Program-made: the position numbers and the translations under genes | NCBI GenBank assembly: GCA_963717155.1 | Contig: OY970326.1 | Location: forward strand, 4,960,001 to 5,024,000 | Direction: 5' to 3' | Length of the DNA stretch: 64,000 nt | From: G963717155 sp963717155 | Lineage (GTDB): Bacteria > Actinomycetota > Thermoleophilia > Gaiellales > JALYLC01 | Part shown: positions 8,351 through 17,654 of the stretch, piece by piece | Layout: every line of letters begins with the position of its first letter | Position numbering within the stretch: the stretch's first letter is position 1 | The notes under the pieces: generated by a model | Told to the model about the DNA's origin: nothing | Databases searched by the model: none | Seen by the model: the letters and a program-made list of their open reading frames with translations, nothing else

Positions 8351-9286
8351 CGGGGCCGTTCCCGCACCACCTCGGCCGGCGACCTTGTCGTCGCGCAGCC
8401 CGAGGAAGCGCGGCTGCCGCAGCCGACCGTCGTTGGTCCATTCGGCGAATCCGATCTGGGCGACCAGCTCGGGCCGGGTCCAGTGCGTGCCGCGCGGGAC
8501 CGGCCGCGCATCGACGAACGGCGATGCGGGCGTCTCCAGCCTCCGCAAGCGGTCGCCGAGGTCTCGCAGCGTCGCTGCGCTGTAGCCCGTGCCGACCTTC
8601 CCGGCGTAGCGCAGACGATCGCCCTCGTGGTAGCCGACGAGCAGTGCACCGAAGTCGGTCCGGCTGCCCGCGGGCTCGGTGTAGCCGCCGACCACGAACT
8701 CCTGCTCCCACACGCACTTCAGCTTCAGCCAGTCCTTCGAGCGACCCGACCTGTACGGCGCATCGGCGCGCTTGGCGATCAGGCCCTCCCAGCCGGCGCG
8801 GCACGCATCAGCGAACCGCCGCTCCGAGTCGTCGCGCCATGCCTCGGTCAGCTGCAGCGCCGCGTCCGGTCGGATCGCGTCCAGCAGGCGCTCGCGGCGC
8901 TCGAGAAGCGGCCGGCCCGTGAGATCCTCGCCGTCGACAGCGAGGAGGTCGAAGACGCAGTAGACGACGGGGTACGCGGCCACCTGCTCGGAGGATGGCC
9001 GGGTGGTGCCGAGACGTTGCTGGAGGCGGCTGAACGAGGTCTGTCCGCCGTCGTAGGCGACGACCTCGCCGTCGAGCACAAGCTCGCGCGGCCGCTGGTT
9101 CGCCAGGGCCTCCCGCACCTCGGGGTAGGTGCCGCTCAGGTCCTTGCCGGTGCGCGACTCGAGCCGCACCGTCGCACCGTCCTTGTGCGCGACGCAGCGC
9201 TCGCCGTCGAGCTTGCGCTCGAGCAGCCAGTCGTCGCCGAACTCGCGGCGGTCCGTCAGGGTCGCCAGCATCAGCGGGGTCGCCAT
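8347..9286 (-). CDS. ATP-dependent DNA ligase (LigD-like ligase domain protein)
   Basis: About 312 residues from ATG 9286 with AAGGA upstream. It is a nucleotidyltransferase with motif I ERKLDGER (adenylated Lys near residue 25), motif III-like YCVFDLLAVDGEDL, motif IV GLIAKRADAPYRSGRS and motif V WLKLKCV. An OB-fold follows with VGKVGTGYS-type sequence and FLGLRDDK near the end. It matches the polymerase-independent LigC/LigD ligases used in double-strand-break repair. After RDDK the open frame runs on into the glycosylase. With one base removed at 8374-8380 it ends AEVVRERPR-stop, the normal family ending. Confidence 0.88.
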
Positions 9287-9331
9287 CCGGGCATCCTTCC
9301 ACGTGGAAGGCAACCCGCGCACGACCTCGTA

Positions 9332-9874
9332 CTAGACCGTCGAGGGCCTGGCGTCCGGGAGCGGGAGCGGGACGTCCGCGACGACCCTGACGCTCGAGAC
9401 GAACCGCGGATCGTGGTTGGCCGCCAGCCGCGCGAGTAGGGAGTGGAGCGCGGCCCGGTCGGCCGCGTCGAGCGGTGCCAGGAACTCGTCCTCGATGCGC
9501 TCGATGATCTTGCGGAACGCTGCGAGCTGGTCCCGCCCGGCGGGGGTCAGGCTGACGACGTGGCGGCGGCGGTCGCCGGGATCGCGACGGCGCTCGATCA
9601 GTCCATGTTCCTCGAGCGCGTCGAGCAGCCCGACCAGCTGGCTCCGGTCCAGCTGAAGGGCATCGGCGATCGCCGACTGCGTGTCGCGGGCGCCCTCCTC
9701 GAGCAGCGCGAGCACGGAGTGGTGGTACGGGCTGAACCCCGTCTCCTCGAACTCGTCGAACGCGCGGGCCTTGATCGCCATGCCCAGACGCGCGAGCAGG
9801 AACGCCGGGCTCGCGAGCAGCTCGGCGGGCATGCAGTTCGCGAGCGAAACCCCAACCGGGATCGGTGCGTTCAT
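9332..9874 (-). CDS. MarR-family transcriptional regulator
   Basis: 180 residues. The winged helix-turn-helix is seen in SPYHHSVLALLEEG, DTQSAIADALQLDRSQLVGLLDALEEHGLIERRRDPGDRR and the wing HVVSLTPAGRDQL. It is divergent from a DHA2-type efflux gene at 9948, the classic arrangement in which MarR represses the pump and releases on binding a toxic ligand. The 73-base gap holds repeated GTATC elements on the plus strand but no strong palindrome. Confidence 0.93.
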   Translation of the reverse strand: MNAPIPVGVSLANCMPAELLASPAFLLARLGMAIKARAFDEFEETGFSPYHHSVLALLEEGARDTQSAIADALQLDRSQLVGLLDALEEHGLIERRRDPGDRRRHVVSLTPAGRDQLAAFRKIIERIEDEFLAPLDAADRAALHSLLARLAANHDPRFVSSVRVVADVPLPLPDARPSTV

Positions 9875-9947
9875 GGGAATAACTGTATCTCGCTCAATCG
9901 TTTCGAGTTTGTATCGTGGATGAATTCAACTATTTCGGGGGATCGCA

Positions 9948-11435
9948 GTGAGTACCGAAGCTACACCCGACACCAGACGCTGGATCGTTCTGGCGCTGAT
10001 CGTGGCGGCCCAGTTCATGGTCGTGCTCGACGTGGCGATTGTGAACGTCGCCCTGCCGTCGATCAAGAACGACCTGAACTTCTCCCAGGAGAGCCTGCAG
10101 TGGGTGATCACCGCCTACTCGATCATATTCGGCGGCTTCCTTCTGCTTGGCGGACGACTCGCCGATCTGTTCGGCCGCCGCCGCCTCTTCGTCGCCGGCC
10201 TGATCATCTTCACGGCGAGCTCCCTGCTCGACGGGCTCGCGTGGTCCGAGGCGTCCCTCATCACGTTCCGTTCGCTCCAGGGTCTCGGGGCCGCACTCCT
10301 CTCGCCGGCCGCGCTCTCGATCCTGACCACGACCTTCCGCGAGGGCCGCGAGCGCAACCTCGCACTCGGGATCTGGGGTGCTGCCTCGGGTAGCGGCGGT
10401 GCTGCCGGAGTGCTCCTCGGCGGCGCGCTGACAAGCGCGCTCAGCTGGTCGTGGATCTTCTACATCAACGTGCCGGTCGGTCTGGCCGTGCTTATCGCGA
10501 CGCCGTTCCTGCTGCGCGAGAGCAACGCCGGTCTGGCAACCCGCCATCTCGACCTGCCCGGGGCGATCTCGATCACGTCCGGCCTCATGCTGCTCGTGTA
10601 CGCGATGACTCGCGCGACACAGCACGGCTGGGGAACCACCGAGACGATCGCCCTGTTCGCCGTGTCGGTGGTGCTCATCGTTGCGTTCGTCGTGATCGAG
10701 TTCCGCTCGAAGGCCCCGCTGCTGCCAATGCGCTTGTTCCGGCTGCGGACGCTCGCCGGCTCCAACGTGGCCGGGCTCCTGCTCGGTGGCGCGGTGTTCT
10801 CCCAGTTCTTCGTGCTGACGCTGTACATGCAGCAGGTGCTGCACTACTCGGCGCTGAAGACCGGCGTCGCGTACATCGCCCTCACGCTCGCCATCATCAT
10901 CTTCTCCGGCGTTGCACAGGCGCTCTCGCTCCGGCTCGGTGTGCGGCGCGTCCTTCCGGCAGGGATGGTGCTGACGGCGGCCGGTCTCCTGCTCTACGCC
11001 CAGCTGCCCGTGGACGGGCACTACTTCTGGGACATCTTCCCCGCCTTCCTGCTCAGCGGCATCGGGCTTGCGCTCGCGTTCGTCCCGGCGACGATCGGAG
11101 CGCTGACCGGGGTGGAGCAGTCTGACGCGGGCGTCGCGTCGGGGCTGATCAACACCAGCCAGCAGATCGGCGGCGCGATCGGCGTCGCCGTCGCCACCAC
11201 GATCGCGACCACGTACACGAGCCACTACGTCAGCGACCACGTGGGCGCGACGGATCTTGGTGCCGCCGCGTTGACGCACGGCTTCCAGATCGCCTTCTAC
11301 GTGCTCGCCGGCGTCGCGCTGGCCGGAGCGGTGCTCTCGGCCCTGATCATCGAGTCGAACCCGGCACAGGCCGTCTCGGAGCCAGTCGAGCAGGACGAGC
11401 GCGCGCCCGGTGTGGCGCTCGTCGACTCCGTGTAG
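9948..11435 (+). CDS. DHA2-family (EmrB/QacA-like) MFS drug efflux transporter
   Basis: 495 residues with 14 membrane segments expected. The N-terminal signature ALIVAAQFMVVLDVAIVNVALP (motif with Asp in helix 1) and GGRLADLFGRRRLF (loop 2-3 motif A) are typical. SLQGLGAALLSPAALSIL is motif C-like for antiporters. It exports drugs or metabolites in exchange for protons. It is divergently paired with the MarR gene, its likely regulator. A hairpin lies just downstream. Confidence 0.93.
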   Translation: MSTEATPDTRRWIVLALIVAAQFMVVLDVAIVNVALPSIKNDLNFSQESLQWVITAYSIIFGGFLLLGGRLADLFGRRRLFVAGLIIFTASSLLDGLAWSEASLITFRSLQGLGAALLSPAALSILTTTFREGRERNLALGIWGAASGSGGAAGVLLGGALTSALSWSWIFYINVPVGLAVLIATPFLLRESNAGLATRHLDLPGAISITSGLMLLVYAMTRATQHGWGTTETIALFAVSVVLIVAFVVIEFRSKAPLLPMRLFRLRTLAGSNVAGLLLGGAVFSQFFVLTLYMQQVLHYSALKTGVAYIALTLAIIIFSGVAQALSLRLGVRRVLPAGMVLTAAGLLLYAQLPVDGHYFWDIFPAFLLSGIGLALAFVPATIGALTGVEQSDAGVASGLINTSQQIGGAIGVAVATTIATTYTSHYVSDHVGATDLGAAALTHGFQIAFYVLAGVALAGAVLSALIIESNPAQAVSEPVEQDERAPGVALVDSV

Positions 11436-11463
11436 GCAGCGCCGTGGCGCATGTCGAGAAGCT

Positions 11464-11495
11464 GCCGGCCCGTCCGCTTCGTCGGACGGGCCGGC
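11464..11495 (+). terminator. Strong GC hairpin after the efflux gene (candidate terminator)
   Basis: A perfect 13-base inverted repeat, GCCGGCCCGTCCG (11464-11476) and its complement (11483-11495), has a 6-base loop. It lies 29 bases after the efflux stop codon. There is no clean T run, only CGTTCTC, so it may act as a hairpin-type actinobacterial terminator or an attenuator. It falls inside the longest open version of the next gene, which argues for a downstream start there. Confidence 0.5.
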
Positions 11496-11503
11496 CGTTC
11501 TCG

Positions 11504-12451
11504 GTGGCCGTTCGCGGCCGCGTCTCCGGACGCACACTGCGGCTCGCGGTCTGGCTCGCCGCCCTCGCCTTCGGGGCGCTGTTCGCGCTCGGCCTCGCCT
11601 CGAACGACCTCCTGCTCGGGTCGCTCGACTCGCTCGGTCAGGTGGATCCGGTGCTCCTCGTCGCGGCGATCGCCGCTGAGGCGCTCTCGCTCGGCGCCTA
11701 CGGGCTCATGGTCAAGCGCCTGCTCGCGCGCGTTGGCATCGCGACCGCAGTGCGTCCGCTCCTGGGAACCACCCTCGCCGGGGTCGCGCTCGCGTCGTCG
11801 ATCCCGGCCGGCGCGGCGGCGTCGGCGGTGTACTGGTACCGGGCCCTCCGCGGATACGGCGCGAATCGCCGGCAGGCCACGCACGTGCTGGTCGTGATCA
11901 CGCTCGTGAGCATCGCGTCACTTGCGGGTCTCGTCGCGCTCGGGACCGGACTCGCCGAGATGGACGCAGTGCCCGACTCGGTGCGAGTTGCGATCCTCGT
12001 GGGTTTCGTCGTGCTCGCGGCGGGGCTGGCGACCCGACCGTGGGCCCGTTCGTCGTATCACCTCGAAGTCGCCGGCCTCGCATCGATCAACTGGCTCCTG
12101 GATTGCCTCGCCCTGTACGTCTCGCTGCGAGCGGTCGGCGCCGACGTGCCCCTGCGCGCGCTGGTCGCCACGTACGCCGTCGCTCAGATCGTCGCCGTGA
12201 TACCCCTGCTTCCCGGCGGCGGAGGCACGGTCGAGGCCAGCCTCGTGCTCGGCTTCGCCGCCTTCGGCCACACGAGCGGGAGCGTCGTCGCCGGCGTCGT
12301 GCTCTATCGCCTGATCAGCAACTGGGGACTCGTACCGGTCGGGTGGGCGACGATCGCCGTGCAGGCACGCAGGAGGTCGCCCCGGCTCGTCCGCTCGGCG
12401 GGCGCAGCACGGTCCTTACGCGAGGACGGCGAACCTTTGCAGTCCCTTTAG
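11504..12451 (+). CDS. Multi-pass membrane protein of the lysylphosphatidylglycerol-synthase-TM/flippase-like (YbhN/UPF0104) family
   Basis: About 315 residues with seven to eight membrane helices. Family landmarks are AGVALASSIPAGAAASAVYWYRALR near the middle and VIPLLPGGGGTVEASLVLGF near the C-terminus, the latter being the Pro-Gly-Gly-Gly loop typical of these proteins. Relatives move lipid-linked substrates or form the membrane half of MprF. No aminoacyl-transferase domain is attached. Start GTG 11504 is preferred because the in-frame GTG 11444 would place a perfect hairpin in the N-terminus. Confidence 0.82.
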   Translation: MAVRGRVSGRTLRLAVWLAALAFGALFALGLASNDLLLGSLDSLGQVDPVLLVAAIAAEALSLGAYGLMVKRLLARVGIATAVRPLLGTTLAGVALASSIPAGAAASAVYWYRALRGYGANRRQATHVLVVITLVSIASLAGLVALGTGLAEMDAVPDSVRVAILVGFVVLAAGLATRPWARSSYHLEVAGLASINWLLDCLALYVSLRAVGADVPLRALVATYAVAQIVAVIPLLPGGGGTVEASLVLGFAAFGHTSGSVVAGVVLYRLISNWGLVPVGWATIAVQARRRSPRLVRSAGAARSLREDGEPLQSL

Positions 12452-12468
12452 ATCGCGGACGTACCGTC

Positions 12469-12492
12469 AGGTGCAGTTGGAAAACAGCACCT
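12469..12492. promoter_or_regulatory. Inverted repeat before a small gene
   Basis: AGGTGC (12469-12474) and GCACCT (12487-12492) form a perfect inverted repeat with a 12-base AT-richer centre. It lies 21 bases before ATG 12514 in the only gap between the membrane protein and the small gene. It could be an operator or a leader hairpin. Confidence 0.35.
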
Positions 12493-12513
12493 CGGTTCGT
12501 GAAAAGGACGACG

Positions 12514-12918
12514 ATGAAACTCTTCCACCACAACGACATGACACCGCGCGCCCGCGCGACCTGGGCGAGGTCGATCGAGCACCTGATCCGCGACATCGAC
12601 CGCCCGCAGCCACTCCTCCGCAGCATGCGGCCGCTGTACCGACGGAACGTCGCGGCCGCCGCGGTTCCCGCCCTGACGGAGATCCGCTGGGTGCTCGTCG
12701 ACGACCAGGCCTCCGTGACGCCCGGGGCCATGTACCGGTTGCGCGAGTTCCTGACGGACGGAGGGCGCTCTCCGCTCTTCGGCTACGACCCGGAAGCGGC
12801 GCGCCGCGCCGCGCACGAGCTCGCGTCCGCGTTCGTCGTACCCGCAGCCAGCCACGCCATGAAGACTGTTCGGGACCACGAGGTCCGGGAACCGGTCTCC
12901 GCGAGCGCTCGGGCCTAG
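12514..12918 (+). CDS. Small soluble protein of unknown function
   Basis: 134 residues from ATG 12514, with AAGGA upstream. It is basic and mostly helical (PRARATWARSIEHLIRDI, AAVPALTEIRWVLVDD), with no membrane segment, signal peptide or recognised motif. Codon use is like its neighbours and the start is well placed, so it is probably a real gene. The order after the flippase-like gene suggests nothing about function. Confidence 0.6.
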   Translation: MKLFHHNDMTPRARATWARSIEHLIRDIDRPQPLLRSMRPLYRRNVAAAAVPALTEIRWVLVDDQASVTPGAMYRLREFLTDGGRSPLFGYDPEAARRAAHELASAFVVPAASHAMKTVRDHEVREPVSASARA

Positions 12919-12994
12919 CGGTCCCTCGCCGCTGCCGGCCCAGCTCCGTCGCGCTCCACGACCTTTCGCCGTGGAGCGCGACGCGTCTGCGGCC

Positions 12995-13495
12995 TCAGGA
13001 CCCGATCGATCGCCGTTCGCTGAGGGCAGGTGACGGCACGACGAGCACTGGCATGCGCGCTCGCTGGAGAACGTCGTGCGCGACGTTGCCCAGCAGCGCG
13101 GAGCCCCAGCTCGAGCGGCCTCGTGCACCGAGCACGATGAGGGCGGCGTCGAGCTCGTCGGCGTAGGCGATGATCGCCTCGTCGAGTGGGCCCGAAGCCG
13201 TCCGGGCCCGGCCTTCGCACGTAATCCCGTGCGCTCGGGCGAACTCCGCACCCTCGGCTGCGGCCGCTTCGGCACGCGCTTGTTCGCGTGCGTTGATCAC
13301 GGCCGGGTCCTGGACGATCTCCAGCAGGTTGATCGCGAACGAGCGCGCAACCTCGGCGAACGGTTGCCAGAAATACGCGACGATCACGTCCCGGCCCGCG
13401 ATCAGCGGGGAGGCGGCGACGATCGCCGCGCGCGCGTCGTCCGACTCGTCGTACGAGATGAGAACGACACCGGCCGGCGTCGGCGTGGCGCTCAT
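12995..13495 (-). CDS. Universal stress protein (UspA family)
   Basis: 166 residues, one UspA domain. The start GVVLISYDESDDARAAI gives the first beta strand and the Asp. The C-terminal GARGRSSWGSALLGNVAHDVLQRARMPVLVV carries the G-x2-G-x9-G nucleotide-binding loop, so an ATP-binding member is likely. Its ATG 13495 overlaps the stop of the preceding small membrane gene by ATGA, so the two are translated together in an operon with a phosphate-transporter remnant. Confidence 0.93.
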   Translation of the reverse strand: MSATPTPAGVVLISYDESDDARAAIVAASPLIAGRDVIVAYFWQPFAEVARSFAINLLEIVQDPAVINAREQARAEAAAAEGAEFARAHGITCEGRARTASGPLDEAIIAYADELDAALIVLGARGRSSWGSALLGNVAHDVLQRARMPVLVVPSPALSERRSIGS

Positions 13496-13737
13496 TTCTG
13501 AAGCATCGCCCAGATGCCGAGAACGATCGCCGCGCCGCACACCAGGCCCCCGAACGCCAGCATCAGCAGGCCGCTCACGCTGCTTCGCTCGTGCGTCGCC
13601 GCGCCTTCGCGGCGCGCTTCGCCGACGATGCCGACGGAGAACGCGACGGGCACGAGCACGCTCGCCAGCAGCACGACGACGCCGATCTTCCAGAGCGCCG
13701 TCAGGTCGATGTAGTCGCTGAGCGTCGCGAAGATCAT
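13492..13737 (-). CDS. Small two-helix membrane protein in a PiT/USP operon
   Basis: 81 residues from ATG 13737. Two membrane helices (about 12-34 and 53-77) flank a charged loop (GEARREGAATHERSS). It overlaps the PiT frame upstream and the UspA gene downstream, each by ATGA. Similar small proteins are often next to PiT genes in actinobacteria, where they may be accessory subunits. That link comes from memory of gene order and is not shown here. Confidence 0.75.
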   Translation of the reverse strand: MIFATLSDYIDLTALWKIGVVVLLASVLVPVAFSVGIVGEARREGAATHERSSVSGLLMLAFGGLVCGAAIVLGIWAMLQK

Positions 13738-14635
13738 GCCGTCGCCCCGGCCGGCGCACCGGCGCTCGGGAGATCCATCTGCATCTCGACCACGTTGTCG
13801 GCGCTGACCGGATCGCGTCGCGAGAGGATCACGAGACCCGTGAGGACCGCGATCGCGATGGCGCCGACGACGAGCGATCCGGCCACACCACCCCCAAGAA
13901 GCTGTGACCCGCCGTAGGCTGCGGCGCCCGTCAGCCCGGCTGCGGGAAGCGTGAGCCCCCACGCGACGACCATGCGTCCGACGACGCCCCAGTGGACGAC
14001 CGATCCGCTGCGGCCGAGTCCCGTTCCCGTGATGCGATCACGCCCATCGTCTTCTGCGCGTCGTTCGTCCCGTGCGCAAGCGCGACGAGCGAGCTCGAGC
14101 CGACCTGTCCAACGCGAAAGCCGCGCTGTGACGGGCCGTGCGGCGTTCGCTCGGTCAACCGGTACGAGATCCGTGTCGCGATCAACGCCGCGGCGCCGGC
14201 GACGATCGGCGCGAGCACCACCGGCACCGCGACCTTCGAGATCACGCCTGTCCAGTCGACGCCGCTCGAGCCGGCGGCGGCGAGCACGGAGCCGACGATG
14301 CCACCGATCAACGCGTGCGACGAGGACGACGGGATCGACAGGTACCACGTGAGCACGTTCCACAGGATCGCGCCGACCAGGCCCGCGAACACGATCTCGA
14401 GCGTGACGTCGCCCTGGTTGACGATCCCGTTCGCGATCGTCGCCGCGACGCTGATCGACAGAAACGCGCCCACGAAGTTCAGGCTCGCGGCGATGCCGAC
14501 CGCGATCCGCGGCGGCAGGGCACGTGTCGCGATGGTCGTCGCCATCGCGTTCGCGGTGTCATGGAAGCCGTTCGTGAAATCGAAGCCGACCGCGGTCACA
14601 ACCACGATCACCAGAAGCGCAGTCGTCTCGGACAC
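13734..14635 (-). pseudogene. PiT-family phosphate transporter with internal deletion and frameshift
   Basis: From GTG 14635 the protein reads as a normal PiT start (VGFDFTNGFHDTANAMAT, then YLSIPSSSSHALIGG, then ALAHGTNDAQKTMGVI). It then shifts frame at about 14030-14045 and continues near the C-terminus (TGTGLGRSGS, VHWGVVGRMVVAWGLTLPAA). About 100 residues expected between these points are missing, including the second half of the pore and the second signature. As it stands the gene cannot make a full transporter. Either the locus is decayed or two ends were joined in assembly. The downstream genes keep perfect ATGA coupling. Confidence 0.8.
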
Positions 14636-14841
14636 GGCGCCGTTGTAGCAGCGGCAGTGGAGCGCTCGGACGTCTCTCACCACCCCTTCACCAAGGCGCC
14701 ACCCTCTGATGACAACCAGCGGGCCCCAGGACGTGAACCGTGGTAAACGGCACTATTTCTCCGGAATGCCACCCACGAGGACACGGATCTTCACAAATCG
14801 CGCAGGGATACAGAAGAATGTGAAGGTTCGATTTGTCCTGG

Positions 14842-14863
14842 CCTGTGGAGTAATCTCCACAGG
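14842..14863. promoter_or_regulatory. Perfect palindrome just before a small open frame
   Basis: CCTGTGGAG-TAAT-CTCCACAGG is a 9-base perfect inverted repeat with a 4-base loop. It ends three bases before ATG 14867 and would bury the ribosome site in RNA. It could be an operator or a translation-blocking hairpin. The surroundings (14636-14866) hold no other gene that I can support. Confidence 0.5.
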
Positions 14864-14866
14864 CAG

Positions 14867-15082
14867 ATGGCGTCGCGACTGGTCCAGGACGAACAGCCGG
14901 TTGCGGTTCTCTTCCACGAGGAGGATCGCTCGCCTGCGAGCGGCCTGCGCTTCGGGCGCGTCGAGGTGCTGCTCGCCAGCGATCACCGCGAACAGCGAGG
15001 CTTCCTGCCGAGCATCGGGGCGGAGGCTGTCGCCCGAGGGCTCTCGGTTCCCCTGATCGTCGACGGCGAACTGCCCGGCTAG
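14867..15082 (+). CDS. Possible small protein of unknown function
   Basis: 71 residues (MASRLVQDEQPVAVLFHEED at the start, LSVPLIVDGELPG at the end). Third codon positions are strongly G/C and the residues look like a folded alpha/beta protein. Overlapping frames on both strands are also open, and no family is recognised, so this is tentative. It is flanked by two palindromes (14842-14863 and 15111-15133), which may control it. Confidence 0.4.
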   Translation: MASRLVQDEQPVAVLFHEEDRSPASGLRFGRVEVLLASDHREQRGFLPSIGAEAVARGLSVPLIVDGELPG

Positions 15083-15110
15083 ACACATCGGCATTGCGGT
15101 GCCGGGTAGG

Positions 15111-15133
15111 TGTGTCAGCTACGACCTGACACA
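15111..15133. promoter_or_regulatory. Inverted repeat upstream of the secreted phosphatase-like gene
   Basis: TGTGTCAG (15111-15118) and CTGACACA (15126-15133) form a perfect 8-base inverted repeat with a 7-base centre. It lies between a small open frame and the gene at 15358. It may be a terminator for the former or an operator for the latter. The rest of 15134-15357 shows no gene. Confidence 0.4.
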
Positions 15134-15357
15134 ATTGCCAGGTTTGGATTCGCGCCGAGCGTGACAGATACGGCGGGTGGACTGCGGACTCGCAGCGCTT
15201 GCCGCTGACGTCGCCACGCCGGAGTGAGGGCTCCATCCCTTCACCACCGGTTCACTGGACAGCCACCCATGGGTGGGCCGTCCATCGGCATGGTCCGGAC
15301 TGTCCGACGACGCGACCGCGGTGCCGACGGGAGACACCGCCGAAGGGAGTGTTCGCC

Positions 15358-17602
15358 ATGAAAGCAAGCCGGAACCTGGCAGTGGCCGTGGGAGTCGCGG
15401 CCGTCATCTCAGGCCTTGTCGCCGCGCAACTGGCGCAGGCGAGACCGTCAGCCGCGAGGACGAACGCGGCCAGTGCCACGCCTGCAGCCACCGGGTGCTC
15501 GCTCGGTGCGAACGGGAACCCGGTCAAGCACGTGATCTATCTCCAGTTCGACAACGTGCACTACCGCCGCGATGCCGCCGGAGTGCCGTCAGATCTGGAG
15601 CAGATGCCGCATCTCCTGAACTTCCTGCAGAACAACGGCACGCTGATGACGAACGACCACACGATCCTCATCTCGCACACGGCCGGAGGGATTCTCTCGA
15701 GCCTGACCGGCGAGTATCCGGATCGCAACGGACAGACCGTGACGAACTCCTACGGGTTCTTCAAGCCCGACGGCACGATCGGCTTCTCGTCCGCGTTCAA
15801 GTACTGGACCGATCAGGTCGACGCCACGTTCGATCCGCTGCCCAACATGGTGACCGACGGGCAGAAGACGACGCCGGCGCCGTGGGTGCCATTCACCCGC
15901 GCAGGCTGCGACGTCGGCGGCGTGGGCACGGCGAACATCGAGCTCGAGAACACCGCAACCAACGCGACGGGTGACATGACCCGCGTGTTCGGGGCCAACT
16001 CGCCCGAGTGGAACGAGGCCGCGGCCGCGGCGGCTCTGCCGAGCGATGCCGCCCACGCGAAGGCGAAGGGCCAACCACAGACCGACTTCGTCGGCATCGC
16101 CGTCCACTGCGCCCAGACCGCGACGAGCGTGTGTGCGAACAACGCCGACGCGAGGCCGGACGCCCTTCCCGACGAGCCCGGCGGCTACTCGGGCTTCCAG
16201 GCGCTGTACGGGGCGAAGTACGTCGATCCGGCGATCACCGCGCACCAGCCGTGCGTGCCCGACACGGCCGGCCAGCCGATCACCGATCCGGCCGGCACCT
16301 GCGGCTTCCCGGGCTTCGACGGGATGCTCGCACGCAACACGCTCGGCTACGTCGAGCAGATGCAGGAGAACGGCGTGCCCGTGACCTACGGCTACATCTC
16401 GGACGTGCACGACGCCCACGCCGCGAACCCCGCCACCGACTCGTACGTGAGCACGGCGACCGGGCCGGGCGAGGCTGCGCACGAGGCGCAGCTGAAGGAC
16501 TACGACGATGCCTTCGCCGCGTTCTTCCAGAACCTCGCCGCGCACGGCATCGACAAGAGCAACACGCTGTTCGTGATCACCGTCGACGAGGGCGACCACT
16601 TCACCGGCGGCGCAGGCATCCCGCAGCCGGACGGCACCCTGCAGTACGCCCACACGGCGTGCGCAGCCCTCAACGCCTGCCCGTCGAACCAGATCGGCGA
16701 GGTGAACGCCAACGTCCAGGCGCTCCTGCCCTCGGGCGAGCCGCCGTTCAGCATCCACAGCGACGACGCGCCGACGTTCTACGTCAACGGCCATCCGGGA
16801 CCGACCGACCCGACGGTGCGGAAGCTCGAGCGCGAGGTGGCCGGGCTGCAGGCTCCCGACCCGTACGTCGGCAACGGGAGCACCGTGCCGATGATGGTGA
16901 AAATGGCCGACCCGGTGGAGGAGCAGGCCCTGCACATGGTCAACGCAGACTCCAACCGCACACCGACGTTCACGCTGTTCGGTAACGACGACTTCTTCTT
17001 CACCACGTCGGATCCGTCGTTCGGCTCGCCGAACCAGTGCGCCGGCGTGCACCTGTGCGCGGTGCCGAGCTTCGCCTGGAACCACGGCGACGTGCAGGAG
17101 GAGATCGGGAACACCTGGGCCGGTTTCGTCGGCCCCGGGGTCGCACATGGCGGGATCGACTCGCAGACCTGGACCGACCACACGAATCTGCGCCCGACCA
17201 TCCTGGCCCTGACCGGGCTCAAGGACGACTACCAGCACGACGGGCGCGTGCTCGTCGAGGCGCTCGAGGTCCGGCGCGACGCCGGCCGCGCTGCGGTCGC
17301 CCTTCACGACGCAGCTGGGCAAGATCTACGAGCAGCTGAACGCGCCGTTCGGCCAGTTCGGTCAGTACACCCTGGCCGCCTCGACGCGCGCCGTCGCGAG
17401 CGGCTCGGCCACCGACGACTCGGAGTACACCCGCACCGAGGCGGCGATCGGCTCGCTGACCGCGAAGCGGGATGCGCTGGCGCGGAAGATCGCGGCCCAG
17501 CTCGACGCCGCGGCCTTCGCGCACCAGCCCGTACCGCCGCTCCAGGCGATCCTCGAGTACGCGGAGGCGAACCTCCTCATCGCCCGGGCGCGCGCACTCT
17601 GA
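15358..17602 (+). CDS. Secreted alkaline-phosphatase-fold protein (frameshifted near the C-terminus)
   Basis: ATG 15358 follows GGGAG and begins a signal peptide (MKASRNLAVAVGVAAVISGL, cleavage near AQA). The mature protein has features of the alkaline phosphatase/phosphoesterase superfamily: HVIYLQFDNVHYRRD, NDHTILISHTAGGILSSLTG (nucleophile region), YGYISDVHDAH, NTLFVITVDEGDHF (metal Asp/His) and FAWNHGDVQEE. At about 17275 the frame breaks. The other frame continues with TPAALRSPFTTQLGKIYEQL and ends at TGA 17600-17602, which fits a C-terminal helical domain. The likely role is extracellular phosphoester hydrolysis; the substrate is unknown. Confidence 0.75.
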
Positions 17603-17654
17603 GCAACACTCCGACCGGGCCCGCCGCGACGACCTCGCGGCGGGCCCCGCCGGG

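Noticed and set aside
9875..9947. MarR operator in the gap before the efflux gene
   Set aside because: Only imperfect repeats (GTATC twice, CTCG and CGAG) are visible; too weak to call a site.
14825..14835. GGTTCGATTTG resembles a tRNA T-loop
   Set aside because: No anticodon arm, D arm or paired acceptor ends lie around it, so no tRNA can be folded.
15589..17322. Long minus-strand open frame of 577 codons
   Set aside because: It is antisense to the secreted phosphatase-like gene and shows only Val/Arg/Gly-rich sequence.
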